The notes below the pieces were generated by a model. That model searched no databases and was not told where the DNA came from. It worked only from the letters and a program-made list of their open reading frames with translations. Shown piece by piece: positions 45,403 to 57,494 of a DNA stretch of 64,000 nucleotides. Positions within the stretch are counted from its first letter, which is position 1, and every line of letters starts with the position of its first letter. The position numbers and the translations under genes were made by a program. Origin of the DNA: Dichetophora obliterata (taxonomy: Eukaryota; Arthropoda; Insecta; Diptera; Sciomyzidae); the NCBI GenBank assembly GCA_963920525.1, contig OY986437.1:114630715-114694714 (forward strand). Reading direction: 5' to 3'.

Positions 45403-46497
45403 AGATTAAAGTCAGGAACAATGTTGTCAATTTAGGGGTTTTCCCGCTAGATCTAGCAGTTTTACGAACTCATCTAGCGGTAAAAATTTTAAAAAACCGG
45501 TAAGTGGTTTTTTGGCGGTAATTTTAATATTGACAGCGATTTCTAACGGTTTTTGCAAGCAGAAAAAAATTAGTTTTAATTTAAGTATTTTTGGATCCTT
45601 TTATCCTTAAAAAAGTACCTTATTTGTCGCAATACAGTATAAACATGATTCTATATGTTAGAATCAATTTTAGGATTAGTTGTGCTTTGTCATAGTGTTT
45701 GTCATAAGAAATATTTCGACGTTCCTTTGCCTCGCTGTGTTGCAACGATCGGATGCAATGAGCAAATATTCAACAAGCAAGATGTGATTAACTTACACAA
45801 TCAGTTGTTTATGGAACTTTAAAATCCACGTTCGTTAAACATATTGTGCTATTTAAAATGACCACACTTTAACAAAACAACAAAAACAACAAAAAATATA
45901 AAAACAGCTCGGTAAAGTGTGGTATCAAAACCACGGAGTTTTTTTTTAAAATACACTGAAAAGAACGCAATTGTGAATACCCTTTATGTGTTTTGTTTTG
46001 TTTTGTGTTTGTTGCTTTATAAATGAATTCATTTATATTTTTTTAATTTCAAGTAATAAATAATAAAAAATTGTATTAAAAACGTTTTGAACTATTTACT
46101 TCTTAAAGTTTTCAATCCCAAACTAATTCCGGGATCGAGAAAAGCTTAAGGAATTGGACTCCCTAATATCGACCTTGTTGTGTGAAAGATTATGTACAGC
46201 GAAGTTGGAATTTGAGTATTGATGCTGATAAAAACATCAGATTGGGTAAGGTTTGGCGTGAAAATCATTTGCTGTAAATCGAGACAAATAACAACAATAT
46301 TGTTAGAATTAACAGCAGCGTTGGAATCATCTCTTTTTCGGCTTTTCTATGCTTTCAAATTGTTCACTGTTTTCAGCTGCCACCATTTGAATTAAAAACT
46401 TATCACAAACCTTGCAAGTATCGCTTCTTGGCTAACCAAATCGGAACTTGTGTTCCATACTAAAAATATGCCTGTGTGTATTATAAGATATTCAACC
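45403..46497. other. Gene-free stretch
   Basis: No gene recognised. GTGAATACCCTT at 45973-45984 looks like a right end of the GGGGTRTTYAC family, but no left partner was found. ACCACACTTTAAC and GTAAAGTGTGGT near 45862 and 45912 are a short inverted repeat. Confidence 0.3.
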
Positions 46498-46710
46498 CTA
46501 TCATGAATATTTTTTCACGCAGAATCGAAAAAAGGAGTTTTAATTTTTAAGTTAAAGCTCAAAAATATTCTGGAAATTTTTGATGCAAATTTGTAGATAA
46601 ACCGTTGATGAAAAAATTTGCATTAAAATGTCCAAAATGTTCTTTAGCTTTATCTTAAAAATGAAAACTCCCTTTTACGATTCCGCGTGAAAAATGATTC
46701 ATGATAGAAC
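46498..46710. mobile_element. MITE related to 21999-22215
   Basis: Left CCTATCATGAATATTTTTTC and CACGCAGAATCG pair with right CGATTCCGCGTG and GAAAAATGATTCATGATAG. Inside are AAAAGGAGTTTTAATTTTTA and its inverse, AAATGAAAACTCCCTTTTAC. The latter block is shared with 21999-22215. Confidence 0.6.
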
Positions 46711-47460
46711 TGATTATGTATTACAAGGATACTTTTCTTCGAAGAACTTATACATTGTGTCGATGTTAAAATCAGGGCGTAAGCAATCTTTCTTTGAAGA
46801 AGAACGACTATAATGGCTTTCATGGCTAGTAAAGCTTAATGGGCAATTCCACAGTCCCGGGCCTTACATTTCTACAACTTTAAATACAGATCTTTTCGCA
46901 AGTACAATACCTACCAGATATTTTACTATCAAAAACAATAGAATTTCAGCTGGTCTATCCATACATGAAAAAATTTTAAATTCCATGGTTTCAAAAATTT
47001 CAAAATTCGTCCCGTAGGGACGGGCGTTACGAGCACACGAAAAAATTCCTGCAATGCTCTCGAAAATTGCAAAGTTTAGCCAAACTAGAGGATTTAAAAC
47101 AAACATTTTCATCACATTCGTTAGAAAAATGATTGATTGAAAAATATGTGTCGAAAAACAAATGGTCAAACAAAAATGAAGCTTCTAATTAAATATTTAG
47201 TACTGGGCCGGGCGTGAATACGGAATACGTGTACTAAATAATTACCAAAATCACATAAATCTGTTTTGTACTAAGCTACTGAGGCAATTTTTGTTGGTTT
47301 TTTAAACAGTTATTCAGTTCTTTGAAAATTTGTGCATTTGGAATCGGACTCAAATGTTTCCACTTATTTATGAGATTATCTTTAACTGAATTAATAACCG
47401 CACGTGGAGTCTTTTAATATATCAGAAAAAGCAGTTAATTTTCTACAGTTGTATGCAAAA
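46711..47460. other. Gene-free stretch
   Basis: No gene recognised. CCCGTAGGGACGGG near 47010 is a short palindrome. Open frames on the minus strand (46864-47169) show no family pattern. Confidence 0.3.
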
Positions 47461-47830
47461 TGCCACGTGGTAAAGAGTTGACGGAGCGTGAAAATGTAAA
47501 ATCGTAGCATATTTTTCAGGAAAAAGTCTTTTCGAAAAATAAGTCGCTTGATCGGGGGAAGTGATCGAGTAGTACGAAAGTTTGTAAAATATAAGAAGAA
47601 TAATGAATGGAAAAATAATCAGCGTGGACGCAAAAAAGTTTTCGGCAATTATGAAATTCGTCGTGTTTTACGAACAGCTAGCAACAGCACAAAAAGCCTG
47701 CAAGAAATAAAGGCAGAATGCGACTTGAAACTTCAAGAAGCAGTACAATTCACCGCTATTGAAAGGTTTTGGAAACACTCGGTTTTTGAAAATAAAGCCA
47801 GCCATAGAGCCGTTTTGATGCCATAATCTC
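47461..47830 (+). pseudogene. Tc1-like transposase N-terminal relic
   Basis: Starts MPRGKELTERENVKS, then a frameshift before RVVRKFVKYKKNNEWKNNQR and GRKKVFGNYEIRRVLRTASN, STKSLQEIKAECDLKLQ, IERFWKHSVF. This is the two-part DNA-binding domain of a Tc1 transposase (including the GRP-like GRKK linker). The sequence stops before the first catalytic Asp. A Harbinger-like MITE follows at 47866. Confidence 0.75.
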
Positions 47831-47865
47831 GTGTTCCTGTTGGTTAAGTGAGTAACGCACTGTTA

Positions 47866-48006
47866 GGTTGCCCGCAGAGTAAGCGCCGAAGCAGACAGGC
47901 ACAGGAAAACTATGTGAACAAGAGAGAAAAAAGTTATTTCTATCTCGTTTCTTCGCAGGGCCTGCCTGCCTGCCTGCCTGCTTCGGCATTTACTCAGCGG
48001 GCAGCC
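47866..48006. mobile_element. Harbinger-like MITE, copy 1
   Basis: Ends GGTTGCCCGCAGAGTAAGCG and CTCAGCGGGCAGCC, flanked by TTA (47863-47865 and 48007-48009). A 3-bp TTA duplication is the PIF/Harbinger habit. The arms include CCGAAGCAGACAGGC and GCCTGCCTGCTTCGG. It abuts the 3' end of LINE relic 2. Confidence 0.8.
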
Positions 48007-48009
48007 TTA

Positions 48010-50860
48010 GGTTATAACCATCCGGTGCGGTTGACGAACGTTAGGAGATTGTTGACTTTTGTTGTTGAAAGCTCCTCAAGATTGCTCAGGAAGGGCTTGC
48101 CAAGTGCTGTTAGTCTGAACCTGACCAGAGCAGGACAGATGCACAGAAAGTGTGTCAGTATTTTTTTTTCGTTTGGGTCATCGCAACTGCGACAGTGGGT
48201 GTTGAAGGGTAGTTCAATTCTCTCAGCGTGTACTTCGATGCACCAGTGACCCGTAATAATAGCCGTTATTCTGGTTATGTCATTCCGGGGTTTTGAGAAC
48301 ATCTCCTGAGTTCTACCTAGGTTGTAAAGGGTTCTTGATGTGTTGCAGGCTGGTAGTCTTCTCCATCTGCGACCGGCTAAGGCTAAGTAGTAAGAGTGAA
48401 TTCCTCCCTTAACTGTGTTCAGTGGAACTTCGACTGGTTCCGCTCTTGAAACTTCAAGGGAGGAACCCCGCCTAGCCTTTTCATTACCATAAATGTTGCT
48501 ATGGCCGGGAACCCAGATTATAGTAATGCTAAGTTGGTGACTTAGCCGGGCCAGTTCATCCTTACAATGCCTTACCAGTTTGGAGTTGGTACTGATCGCA
48601 GCTGAAGATTTAACGGCAGCTTGGCTATCCGTCAGAATAGCTGCATTAAGGTGATTGGTATTAGCTCTACTTAAGGTGCGACAAGCTTATCTTATCGCAA
48701 AAAGCTCGGCCTGGAAGACGCTGGCTGAGTTTGGCAGACGAAAAGCATCCGCTACCCCCAGTTTCTCAGAGTATATGCAAGCTCCCACTCCTCACGCCAT
48801 CTTGGAGCCATCAGTGTAAAAGGACACATCGAAGGCTAGATCAATTCCCCCACTGCGCCATTCCATCTTGGTGGGAAACTTGGTTATAAAGGATTTCGTA
48901 AAGTTGAGTTTGGGAGTGACTAGTCTGTGCTTCTAGGAATCAGTTTCCGAGGCAGAGGATTTAGAATGGTGCTGTGTCCATATGGCCTATTCTGCCAGTT
49001 TTAGGACTCTCTGAGTTTGACTACACTGTTTGTTGCGGTAAGCTTAATGTGTAGATCTATGGGAAGCAAATGTGTCAAGACGTTAAGTGCATCGGTGGTT
49101 AATACCTATGCACGTGGATCGCTGGATCCGGCCTAGTTTTGTTATGTTGTATTAGTGTTTGTATTGTATTGTTATGTTGTATGCTTTGTTCAGTGCAGGC
49201 CACCATCCTAGTGCACCATACGACAAGATAGGACGCACTACCGCTGTATAGTAGCCATTAGAGCATTTTTGATTAAAGACCCCATTTTCTACCAAAGGTC
49301 TTTTTGCAAGAATAGAAGGCTGTGCAAGACTTCTTGACCCTTTGGATGTTGGTATTCTAGCTTAGCTTAGAATCCAGAATGACTCCTAGATATTTTGCGC
49401 TGCTGGATACTCTCCAGGAAATGGAAACATTCCCGGATATAAACAAGAAACATACCTCCATGGAGTGTAGGAATCATTCCCTTCCGTTGGACACTCCATT
49501 TATTTTTTTACATAGCATGTTATTAAAGGCAAACAATTCCTCTCCGCTGTCTTAAAAAGTGAATTGGAAGCAGTCCGCTCCCCTGTTCTAAAAATTAATG
49601 TGGAAACATTCCTCTCCCTTGTTATGAAAATGCCCGGCCAGGATTCGATCCCGGGACCCCTGAGTGACAGTTAAGCGCGCCACCACTAGACTATCGAATT
49701 CTATAATAAGCGGCTAAGAAACAATGATATTAATATTTTCCGTTGCCATTGCTTGATAATATGTAAAAGTTTCCACATGCATTCTTAAAGAAGCAGTTTG
49801 GAAACAACATAAAAACAAATCTACCCGTAAGCTTCCAAAAGATACGGTGGGAAATGTTTCTTTATCACTTTTAGATGGAAGCTTTCCGATTTTTCCTGGA
49901 GGGTAAGTGTAAGAGGTTGGTTGTTTAGCTTTGGAAGGACAAATTGTAGCGCTTTCATTTTTGTGGATAATAAAATCAGATACGTCTTGCTAGAGTTAAC
50001 TCCTAGGCTGCACCTGGCAGCCCAAACACCGAGTCTTCCCAAAGCAACCTCCATTAGCTCACTGAGCGTAGAAGAGAACAGTCCTGACACCATTATAACC
50101 ACGTCATTCGCATAAGCCACCACTTTGACCTTATTGCAATTTAGTGTATTAAGAACTTCGTTCATGGCGTTGAGCCAGATTACTGTGGCGATGATAAGGG
50201 GAGAGATAACTCCTCCCTGCGGAGTACCCTTACTGACAAATCTCGTGAGTTGGCAACCACCCAGGTCTGCCTGGATTATTCTGTTACTGAGCATTGAGAC
50301 TATCCAGTTTCTCACAGGTGCTTGCACACCAAGGTTAGTCAGAGAATCAAAAATGGCCCTAGTATGTATATTGTTAAAAGCCCCTTCTATGTCTAAGAAA
50401 GTTGTAAGAGTGTATAGTTTAAAGAAGATGGATCTTTCAATAGTAGTGATGACCTCGTGTAAGGTGGTATCTGTGGATCTCTCCTTGAGGTGGGCATGCA
50501 GGGCGTTGGATATGCTGCAACCTTTAGAACATCCCTTAGAAGAATATCCACTATGCGCTCTAGGGTTTTCAGTACGAATGATGTGAGGCTTATTGGTCTG
50601 AAATCCTTAGCTGATTCATGACCTCTCCTCCCAGCTTTGGGTATAAATATTACCTTCACTTTTCTCCAGCTCCAATGTCATGGAAAATATATGGGGTGAG
50701 GTGCTTTAGTTCACGTTGTTTATGGAGGAAATATCCAATACTCCACGAAGGAGAAGAGCTGTAACAAGCTATTCTGCAAGCCTGGGACTACTTCAGCCGA
50801 CAAAAAGTTCAGAATTTATTTGACTCAATGCTAAATCGAATTTTAAGGTTATAGAAAAAA
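48010..50860 (-). pseudogene. LOA/I-type LINE relic 2 (RT and RNase H)
   Basis: Minus strand from about 50860. RT: MKVIFIPKAGRRGHESAKDF then RPISLTSFVLKTLERIVD (50660-50550), SKGTPQGGVISPL (about 50230), VKVVAYANDVVIMVSG (about 50110, where the catalytic YADD is YAND), then SSAKYLGVILDSKLS (about 49400). RNase H: FDVSFYTDGSKM (48830), FQAELFAI, NAAILTDSQAAVKS, ITIIWVPGHSNIYGNEKA (about 48490-48540). C-terminus: ITGHWCIEVH, CRSC, THFLCICPAL, LLTFVNRTGWL, then stop at 48012-48014. The domain order and the Cys motif match LINE relic 1. A family B SINE interrupts the RT (about 49502-49830). Stops and frameshifts make it inactive. Confidence 0.88.
49502..49830 (-). mobile_element. tRNA-derived SINE (family B) inserted in LINE relic 2
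   Basis: The head at 49632-49702 has A box TAGTCTAGTGG and B box GGGATCGAATCC on the minus strand. The body to the left has three near-tandem 40-45 bp units with ATTCCTCTCC/GTCCGCTCCCC/ATTCCTCTCCC words. It separates the RT segment near 49830 from its continuation near 49480. The outer limits are approximate; no target duplication was confirmed. Confidence 0.65.
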
Positions 50861-51786
50861 AAAAAAAAAAAAACGGAAACAACTATTACTAAAATAGACA
50901 GTAAAACTATGTTTGGAAAAATAACACTTTATGAAGTGAAAAAAAATCACTGTATGTCTTTTAATGTTGTTATTGTTGGTCGTTATTTAGAAAAACTGGT
51001 CTCAACGCACTTGTCTAACGGTAAAAGTAGAACATTTTTTAGATATATTGTAAGTAACACAACAAAAGATATAAGCAAAAATCTAGTGCGATTATAATTT
51101 TGAGACGTGGTGTATTTTTTTTCTTTGACTCAACTTTTGAAAACTGCTTCGAAAAAAAATATTGGGACCGGCGTTACAACTTTTCAACTCGCTATAAAGG
51201 ACAAATGCGAAACCAAAAATTAGAAAAAACACGGAAACCTCTGAGCGCTATGCCTAAGATTACTTTCACAAAAATGGACAATAACTGATATTACATAACT
51301 TTTCGCTTTTTTATGGGGACGGGTGTTACAGTCCTTTAGCCTTTTTTATCGTCCAAAAAGTGGTTCGCGCAGGAAATATATTTAATTTCAAACACTTTCT
51401 TTTCGCTTTCTGAGTTTTTCAAAGCAAATTTTCTACTGACAGTGTTGTGACACTTGAAGCACAGGTTTGAAAATTATCTACTTCAAGAATTTAAAAAATG
51501 TATTTGCTACACTTTATATTTAAAAATATCTTAAAGTATCATCTATATTAGAATTTTAGCGACATCACAGACAGACTATTTTTTCATATAGAAATACGAC
51601 AGTTGAATAATATTTTCACTTTAATTTTTTTTTTTATTATCGATAACAGCTTTACTTTTGTAAATATACATTTGTTTTTTAAGGATACGAATAGAATATT
51701 CGTAATATGTACTAATATATGTCGATTCTACGAATCCTATTCGAGGCTGAAAACCACGAAAAAAATTCGTAGCATGGACGCAGTTA
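50861..51786. other. Gene-free stretch
   Basis: Starts with a poly(A) tract near 50856. Short frames (50909-51097, 51100-51288) have no recognised family. No gene called. Confidence 0.3.
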
Positions 51787-53156
51787 TTCACCCCTATCAC
51801 GCACTACGACGTAGTCTCCGTTTTAACTACGCTCGCATGATTGGTATCATGCACTACGTTTTTGTTTCGCAATGTCCTCCGTCAAAGTCGAAATTGGAAA
51901 AAGTGGCATCACGTACTACGCAAAAGTTGTCATATTGACAATTTTCGTGCAGAAGATCTACGTTTGTTGTTCATTGGCGGAAAGCAAAAAATTTGAATTA
52001 AAACCAAACAAAATTATAAATATTTTAATCGTAAAATCATTTAAAATAAAAAACAGGAGTGCAACGGAATTTAGAGCTTAAAAAATTTAAGAAATGTGCA
52101 TATCTTGCAAAAACTAGAACCTGAATTTTAATTGTATTTCTAATAGGTCCAAGCTTACAACAAACTGTCACCCACCAATCAGAATCATCAGAATTGAAGT
52201 AATTTCATAATTTTAATAGGTAACTAAAACATAAGTATTTCTTTCAACTGCATTGTATTTCTGCACAAAAAATGGTTTGGCATCGCTTAAATTCCACACA
52301 TGTGAATCATGGTTACTTCTAGAGTACTGAGCATCCACATACCTTATTCGCATCTGTGACATTGCATACGCATGAGCATTTATTTTTGTCTAATTTACCA
52401 ACATCACATTAATACTCTAGTAACCTGACCACACTTGCAAATGTCGGTTTTTTATAAAAATCGTGTTTAGCCTTCCTTTTTTCAACGTCTGCCATGCTGA
52501 GATCTATTCAACTTGGGCATAACTTTTCTTCCAAAATATTAAGAGATGCTTTTAATGATTTTGATATTGTGGACTGGGCCATTCCCACTTATTGGTCCTT
52601 TCCCACCACGTGTTGGTAACCACCTTCAGCCAAGAAGCGAATTACAGCAACTAAATGACCCAACGCTGATAAAGATGTTTTCGACTGGGCCCAAGCTCGT
52701 CTCCAGTACATGCAAAACGTACTTGAACGCTTCTTTATTCAAACGAAATTTCTTTAGAAATCTATGAATATAGTCATTGAACTAATTTTTTTAAAATATT
52801 TTTCATCAACTGTACGCTTGATTATTTAAATTGAATGGATTGCAAGCATCTCTTAACATCTATCTCTCGATCCTTAAACATCTCTCAAACACACTCTCCT
52901 CTCCATTTTCTAACAGTTCAATGATTTTTTTCGTTAAGCACTGTATAAACAATAATTAAAACAGTTTTATTTCAAAATTTAAAAATATTTTTTCATAATT
53001 TGTCGTTAAACAGCTGATTTCGCAATTAGAATAAGTTTTCTGTAGTTAGCGATACTAACTTTGATTAGAGCGTAGTGCATGATACATATTTTTGCGTATG
53101 CGTAACGTAGGTTAAAATTCCGTTGGAGGCTATGCCGTAGTACATGATAAGGGTGA
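51787..53156. mobile_element. TIR element with TTCACCCCTATCACG ends
   Basis: The left arm 51787-51860 (TTCACCCCTATCACGCACTA, TATCATGCACTACG) and right arm 53066-53156 (CGTAGTGCATGATA, TACATGATAAGGGTGA) pair over about 85 bp. TTA lies next to both ends (51784-51786, and after GGGTGA on the right). CCCCTATCAC is shared with the Harbinger-like element 55933-58681. The interior (1.2 kb) shows no transposase. PIF/Harbinger affiliation is inference. Confidence 0.65.
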
Positions 53157-53714
53157 TTAGTAATATTTACACACAAGTATTTTTGAGTGTACTTACATAT
53201 GTATAATGTAATGAATTTACTAAAATGAGTACCTACCTTATGTGCTCTAAAAGTACCTTGCATATATTTATTTTTTTCCTTAATATGATTTGTATGAAGT
53301 TTAATTTTTTAAAAAACAAACGATTAATTCAGTCTTGACTGGGGACTTGCTTTTATTGTTGAAAAAAAAAAATCCGGATTTTTTTTGTGCAGGTAAAAAA
53401 TCCGGTTAGGTGCACATTTCTCTTAAGTGCGCAAAAATCTGTGTACCGAAATCCAGTTCAGCTAAGCGAACTATACTGTATTACTTCGGTCCGCATCTAT
53501 AGGCCAAATTTTTTTTAAATAATGTTGCTGGCACGTCTATCCCGCTTGCATAAGAAGCAACAATATTTGGTAAAACCACTTTGCAACCCACATAGTATTC
53601 CAACGACTTTTAAATCGACTCAAATTTTCCAGTTAATAAGCTTTAGTATTTCGGCCATTGTTTCATATAACTCTTTCGTGTTGACGGCATGGGCAGTTGC
53701 AATCGAAAGCTTAA
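53157..53714. other. Gene-free stretch
   Basis: AT-rich. No gene or repeat boundary recognised. GGTTAGGTGCACATTTCTCT near 53403 is of unknown origin. Confidence 0.3.
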
Positions 53715-53716
53715 TA

Positions 53717-54133
53717 GGGGTGTTTACGATTCAGTGCACTTGCTTGTGCAGTGGAGGACTTAGTTGTGCAGTTAGGTTTTCGTGAACACACCACTATCAC
53801 TTTTCCAAAGCTGTGAAAATTTGTAAACGCACACATGTACACAACTGCTCAAGTCTTAGGTTGCAAACAGAGTGAACGCCGAAGCGGACAGGTAGGCAGA
53901 CAGGCGCAGACAGTCTATGTAAACAAGTGAGACAAAAGTTATTTTTATCTCGTTTCTTTGCATGTTACTGCTTGCGCCTGTCGCCTGCCTGTCTGAATCA
54001 GCGTTCACTCTGTCCGCAACCTTAGGCTACAGTAGAAAAGCACTTGTGCAGATTTTCGACGCACGTGTATTTTGTTTTTGTTAAGTGCACAAGTCATCAA
54101 CTGCACTGGCAAGTGAACTGAATCGTAAATACC
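53717..54133. mobile_element. Non-autonomous TIR element, GGGGTRTTYAC family, copy 3
   Basis: The left end GGGGTGTTTACGATTCAGTG and right end (CACTGGCAAGTGAACTGAATCGTAAATACC) pair over about 36 bp with a 2-bp gap at the tip. TA flanks at 53715-53716 and 54134-54135. A Harbinger-like MITE is inserted inside (53859-54021). Confidence 0.75.
53859..54021. mobile_element. Harbinger-like MITE, copy 2, nested
   Basis: Ends GGTTGCAAACAGAGTGAACG and CGTTCACTCTGTCCGCAACC with TTA on both sides (53856-53858 and 54022-54024). Same arms and centre (TTATTTTTATCTCGTTTCTT) as 47866-48006. Inserted in the element 53717-54133. Confidence 0.85.
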
Positions 54134-54712
54134 TATTGTTATCATTATGCATCAAAACAGCATTTAAACTGTTCTTTTTTCCGTCAACAAACATACTCCA
54201 TTCAGAGGACTCATATGGGTGGCCGAATTTTTGAAACAATGCCAAAATATCTTTGCAATAGTATAGTTATATTGTTTTGCTTAGCGAAGTGTCTGGTAAA
54301 TATCAAATAATTATTTCTATAATAAGTTACTTTTACTCCAGAAATCAGAAAATTGAATTGTTGCATCCGAGATCAGTGCAACTCAGCATTGGTTTTTGAT
54401 AGTTCGAGATCTCTTATTCAGTCACTCAATTCGGCTTGTGAAAGAACAAGTAGTATTTTTCTTCGTGGACATAATTTTCACTGGACTTCACAGAGTCTAA
54501 AAAAACCTGGGCAAATGGGATACGGATCGTTGTGAATGCAGAACTGGCTTTGTCACAGATGCAACACGTTAGGTGAATGCAGAACTGGCTTCGACTCAGA
54601 TGCAACATTTGGATACGTAGCCTTACGGTGTTATCCAATTCCATCCAATCTGATTAAACAAAAATAGCAATTTTCTTCATGACAGAGAGGTTGTATTAAT
54701 ATTTTATAGGTA

Positions 54713-55087
54713 CAGTTGCGGTCAAAATAATAGTAGCGCCCTTATATTCATACATGTTTGGATAAATAATACTAGTATACGAATTTCGGATCCGGTAAGT
54801 CCATTTTCATTCCTATATGTACTTTCAACACTCGTTCCAACTCCGTACTCAGTTTCCTCTTATATTGTAAAACTTTCAAGATACAGGGTGTTTTACGGTT
54901 TTGGTACGTGTTTAGTATTATTGATCTAGAATCTAAACTACTCACCATAAAATAAAAAATATGAATAAAAAATGAAAGTACATATAGGAATGAAAATGGA
55001 CTTACCGGATCCGAAATTCGTATACTAGTATTATTTATCCAAACATGTATGAATATAAGGGCGCTACTATTATTTTGACCGCAGCTG
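54713..55087. mobile_element. Tc1-like MITE with about 115-bp arms
   Basis: Ends CAGTTGCGGTCAAAATAATA and its reverse (TATTATTTTGACCGCAGCTG), each flanked by TA (54711-54712 and 55088-55089). The arms are nearly identical for about 115 bp, covering AGTCCATTTTCATTCC and TATATGTACTTTCA. The loop of about 140 bp is non-coding. Ends of this kind are usual for Tc1 elements. Confidence 0.88.
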
Positions 55088-55519
55088 TACTTACCTTGCA
55101 GAGCCCCAAGGCCCAAACATTTAATATTTTTATTTTTTTTTCTTGTTTATTTATTATTATTATTATTATTGAATTACAGAATTACAGAAAGAAACATAAT
55201 GAGAGAATATCAACTTATTATATAGTTCACTAGGAACTAGAAGCGAATACAGTTGTACAGCATGAATCAAAGAACAGTCGCACCTATATTAATACCAATT
55301 ACACAAATAGAAGCAACACTGGAAAACATATGTTGTTTTTTTATGACTCTGGCATTAATTGCGCACTTATTGCATGAACCGTTTCAAAAATTTTGTTGAT
55401 AATAATACTAATTTTGCAAAAGGAAATAAGTGCATAGATCCTTTGCCGGCACGCAGGTTGCAGTATCATATTTTCCAACGAAAAACTCTTGTTTTTGCAA
55501 GCAAGCCACAACTCGCAAA

Positions 55520-55601
55520 ATGATAGAGTGTACGCAGCTTGCATGGCAGATATTTCTAAAGAGAAAAAAACGCACTGAAAGATTTCAAAATGTTTCGTCA
55601 A
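55520..55601 (+). pseudogene. Tc1-like transposase relic, left part
   Basis: In the frame that leads into the hAT insertion site it reads FLKRKKRTERFQNVSS. The continuation on the other side of the hAT (62408 on) is IMVWGAFSEKR, so the two parts are one Tc1 gene split by the hAT. The part further left (55320-55520) is too decayed to read. Confidence 0.6.
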
Positions 55602-56309
55602 CATTGGCGTAGCAAGCGTGGGGAAAGGGGGCAGTTTTCCCCGCTTATTTAGCTGGATAAACTATTTAAAAATAAAACTTCAAAAGTTGTTCAAAATATC
55701 AGTTTTTTTTTACAACGATAATAATTTTGTATTATATACTAGCTGAAACCCGGCGCGTTGCTGCCACGCTCCCTTGCATGTGTAAATTGAGGTCGAATAC
55801 TGAATTTCGATGCTGTGCGACCTATAAATCCAAAGCTGCTAGATATCCCAAATTTGGGTTGTATGGGAAGTGCAACGCCCATTTGACCAACGCCCATTAT
55901 ATGTGATCAATGAAACTGAATGTGTAAATGAATGCCCCTATCACCATCTGCGAATCGAATGCTTCACTCGAGTCGATTCATTGGCGAATTTTTCTTTTTG
56001 TGGTATCACTGTTTGCGAACATATTTATGTTCTAAAATTCGCTTAGAAACGTCAAAACTCAAACCTTGTAACGAACCTCGGGCGTTACAACGCTTTCCAG
56101 CCAGGGTATGCTCAGCGGCTGTCCAGAGGTTCTTCCAAGAAAGGTGAGGTTTCGGTAGTAGGTCCCGCTCGCACTCCGTCTTTACGGGAGCACTCAAGGT
56201 CGAGGTACCCGTGATGCGTGGCTACCAGTCCACTTGGTGTTGAAGAGAGCTGCCGATGACTTTGGTCGAGTCTAGTCAGTCTGTCTCGTTCGTTCTGTAG
56301 TTTTGATGG

Positions 56310-56870
56310 GTCTTAAAGGATAGGAATTTGGGATTGTGATGGGTAGTGATGGCCTCGTAGAGAGTCACAATGGGGAAATAAACGGCGTCTCGAGAGATTT
56401 GGCAACGAGTTGCAATCTAGGACTCCGTTTATGCCCCTTCTAGGATAAGGATTATGATTATAGGAAGTTTGGTTGGGGTGCCGTGCTCGTGTAGAACTGG
56501 GCGTGGCTGGAAACAGAGATCTCGAGAGATTTGGCAACGAAGTTGCAATCTAGGATCTCGTGTTTCTGCCCTGAGTTCAAGGATACGGGATTAAAGCGAG
56601 TTTGGTTTGAATGCCGTGCTTGTATGAAGCTGGGCGTGGGTGAAAACGGAGATCTCGCGAGATTTGGCAACGAATTGCAATCTATTATCTCACGTCTTCT
56701 GCCCTACAAGTGGAAAGGTATAATTTGAGGAAGTTTGCCGTGCTCGTATAGAACTGGGCGTGGGTACAAACAGAGATCTCGAGAGATTTGGCAACGAAGT
56801 TGCAATCTGGGATCTATGTTTGGTGCTTGAATTCAAGGGAGCTGGATTGGGTTTTGGGTATTATAGGATG
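56310..56870. repeat. Tandem array of about 130-bp units in the Harbinger-like element
   Basis: Four units share TGCCGTGCTCGTATAGAACT, GGGCGTGGGT, AACAGAGATCTCGAGAGATT and TTGGCAACGAAGTTGCAATC. GC content is higher than the flanks. The minus strand stays open over stretches of the array (reading ...RARHPNQT... and ...PNLSRS...), but the same peptide recurs with the unit, so this is taken as a repeat property, not a gene. Confidence 0.75.
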
Positions 56871-57494
56871 GCTTACCGTCGTGGTGTCGTCGTCCGTCCA
56901 ACCAGCCAATTTGTGCTCTCTTCCTTGTATTTCCTTCCAAATGTTTTAATGAAACTACAGCACGTCTGTTCAGTTCGATGCCTCTCGCAAGAATCATTTA
57001 TTTCAATTTTCAAAATGACTAACTAGTGGCCGGCACCAGCGTCGTGTTACTAATACATATTTATGCTATTGAAATAGCAATACATGTTTCGGTTGCCAGA
57101 GCGAGCAACTTAATAAAGATAACAATTCATTTTTTGACTTATTAGCTATGTTAGTGTGTGTGTTGTTATTTCAAGGGGAAATCTTCTGTTTCTCTTATAC
57201 ACTTAGAATAGGCGATACAGGATGAGTATGTTAATTTACTAATTCAATTGCTGAATACTTTAATGCTATATTTTTTAATTCATAACATGTATTGATAATT
57301 TCTGTGTAATTTAATACATACTTAGTTTAAGGTATTTAGTAAAGAAGATGATTTACAAATGTTAGTTTTTAAGAATCTTAGTATTAGAAATAAATAAAAT
57401 AATTTGATGCATGTTTTTGTTTAGGCTGTACCTACATACGTAGCAGCTAAACTTTAAATAACTTCTTATATATATAATCAAATACCGTACATGG

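Noticed and set aside
45973..45984. GTGAATACCC as a right end of a fourth GGGGTRTTYAC element
   Set aside because: No matching left end found upstream within several kilobases; a single 10-bp match is not enough.
46864..47169. 101-residue minus-strand frame
   Set aside because: AT-rich translation of Phe/Ile/Met-rich type, no family motif, no conserved start context.
50125..50586. 153-residue plus-strand frame
   Set aside because: Antisense to the reverse transcriptase of LINE relic 2.
56313..56670. Minus-strand frames with RARHPNQT and PNLSRS words
   Set aside because: The peptide repeats with the tandem DNA unit, in frames that break between units; explained by the array rather than by a repeated protein.
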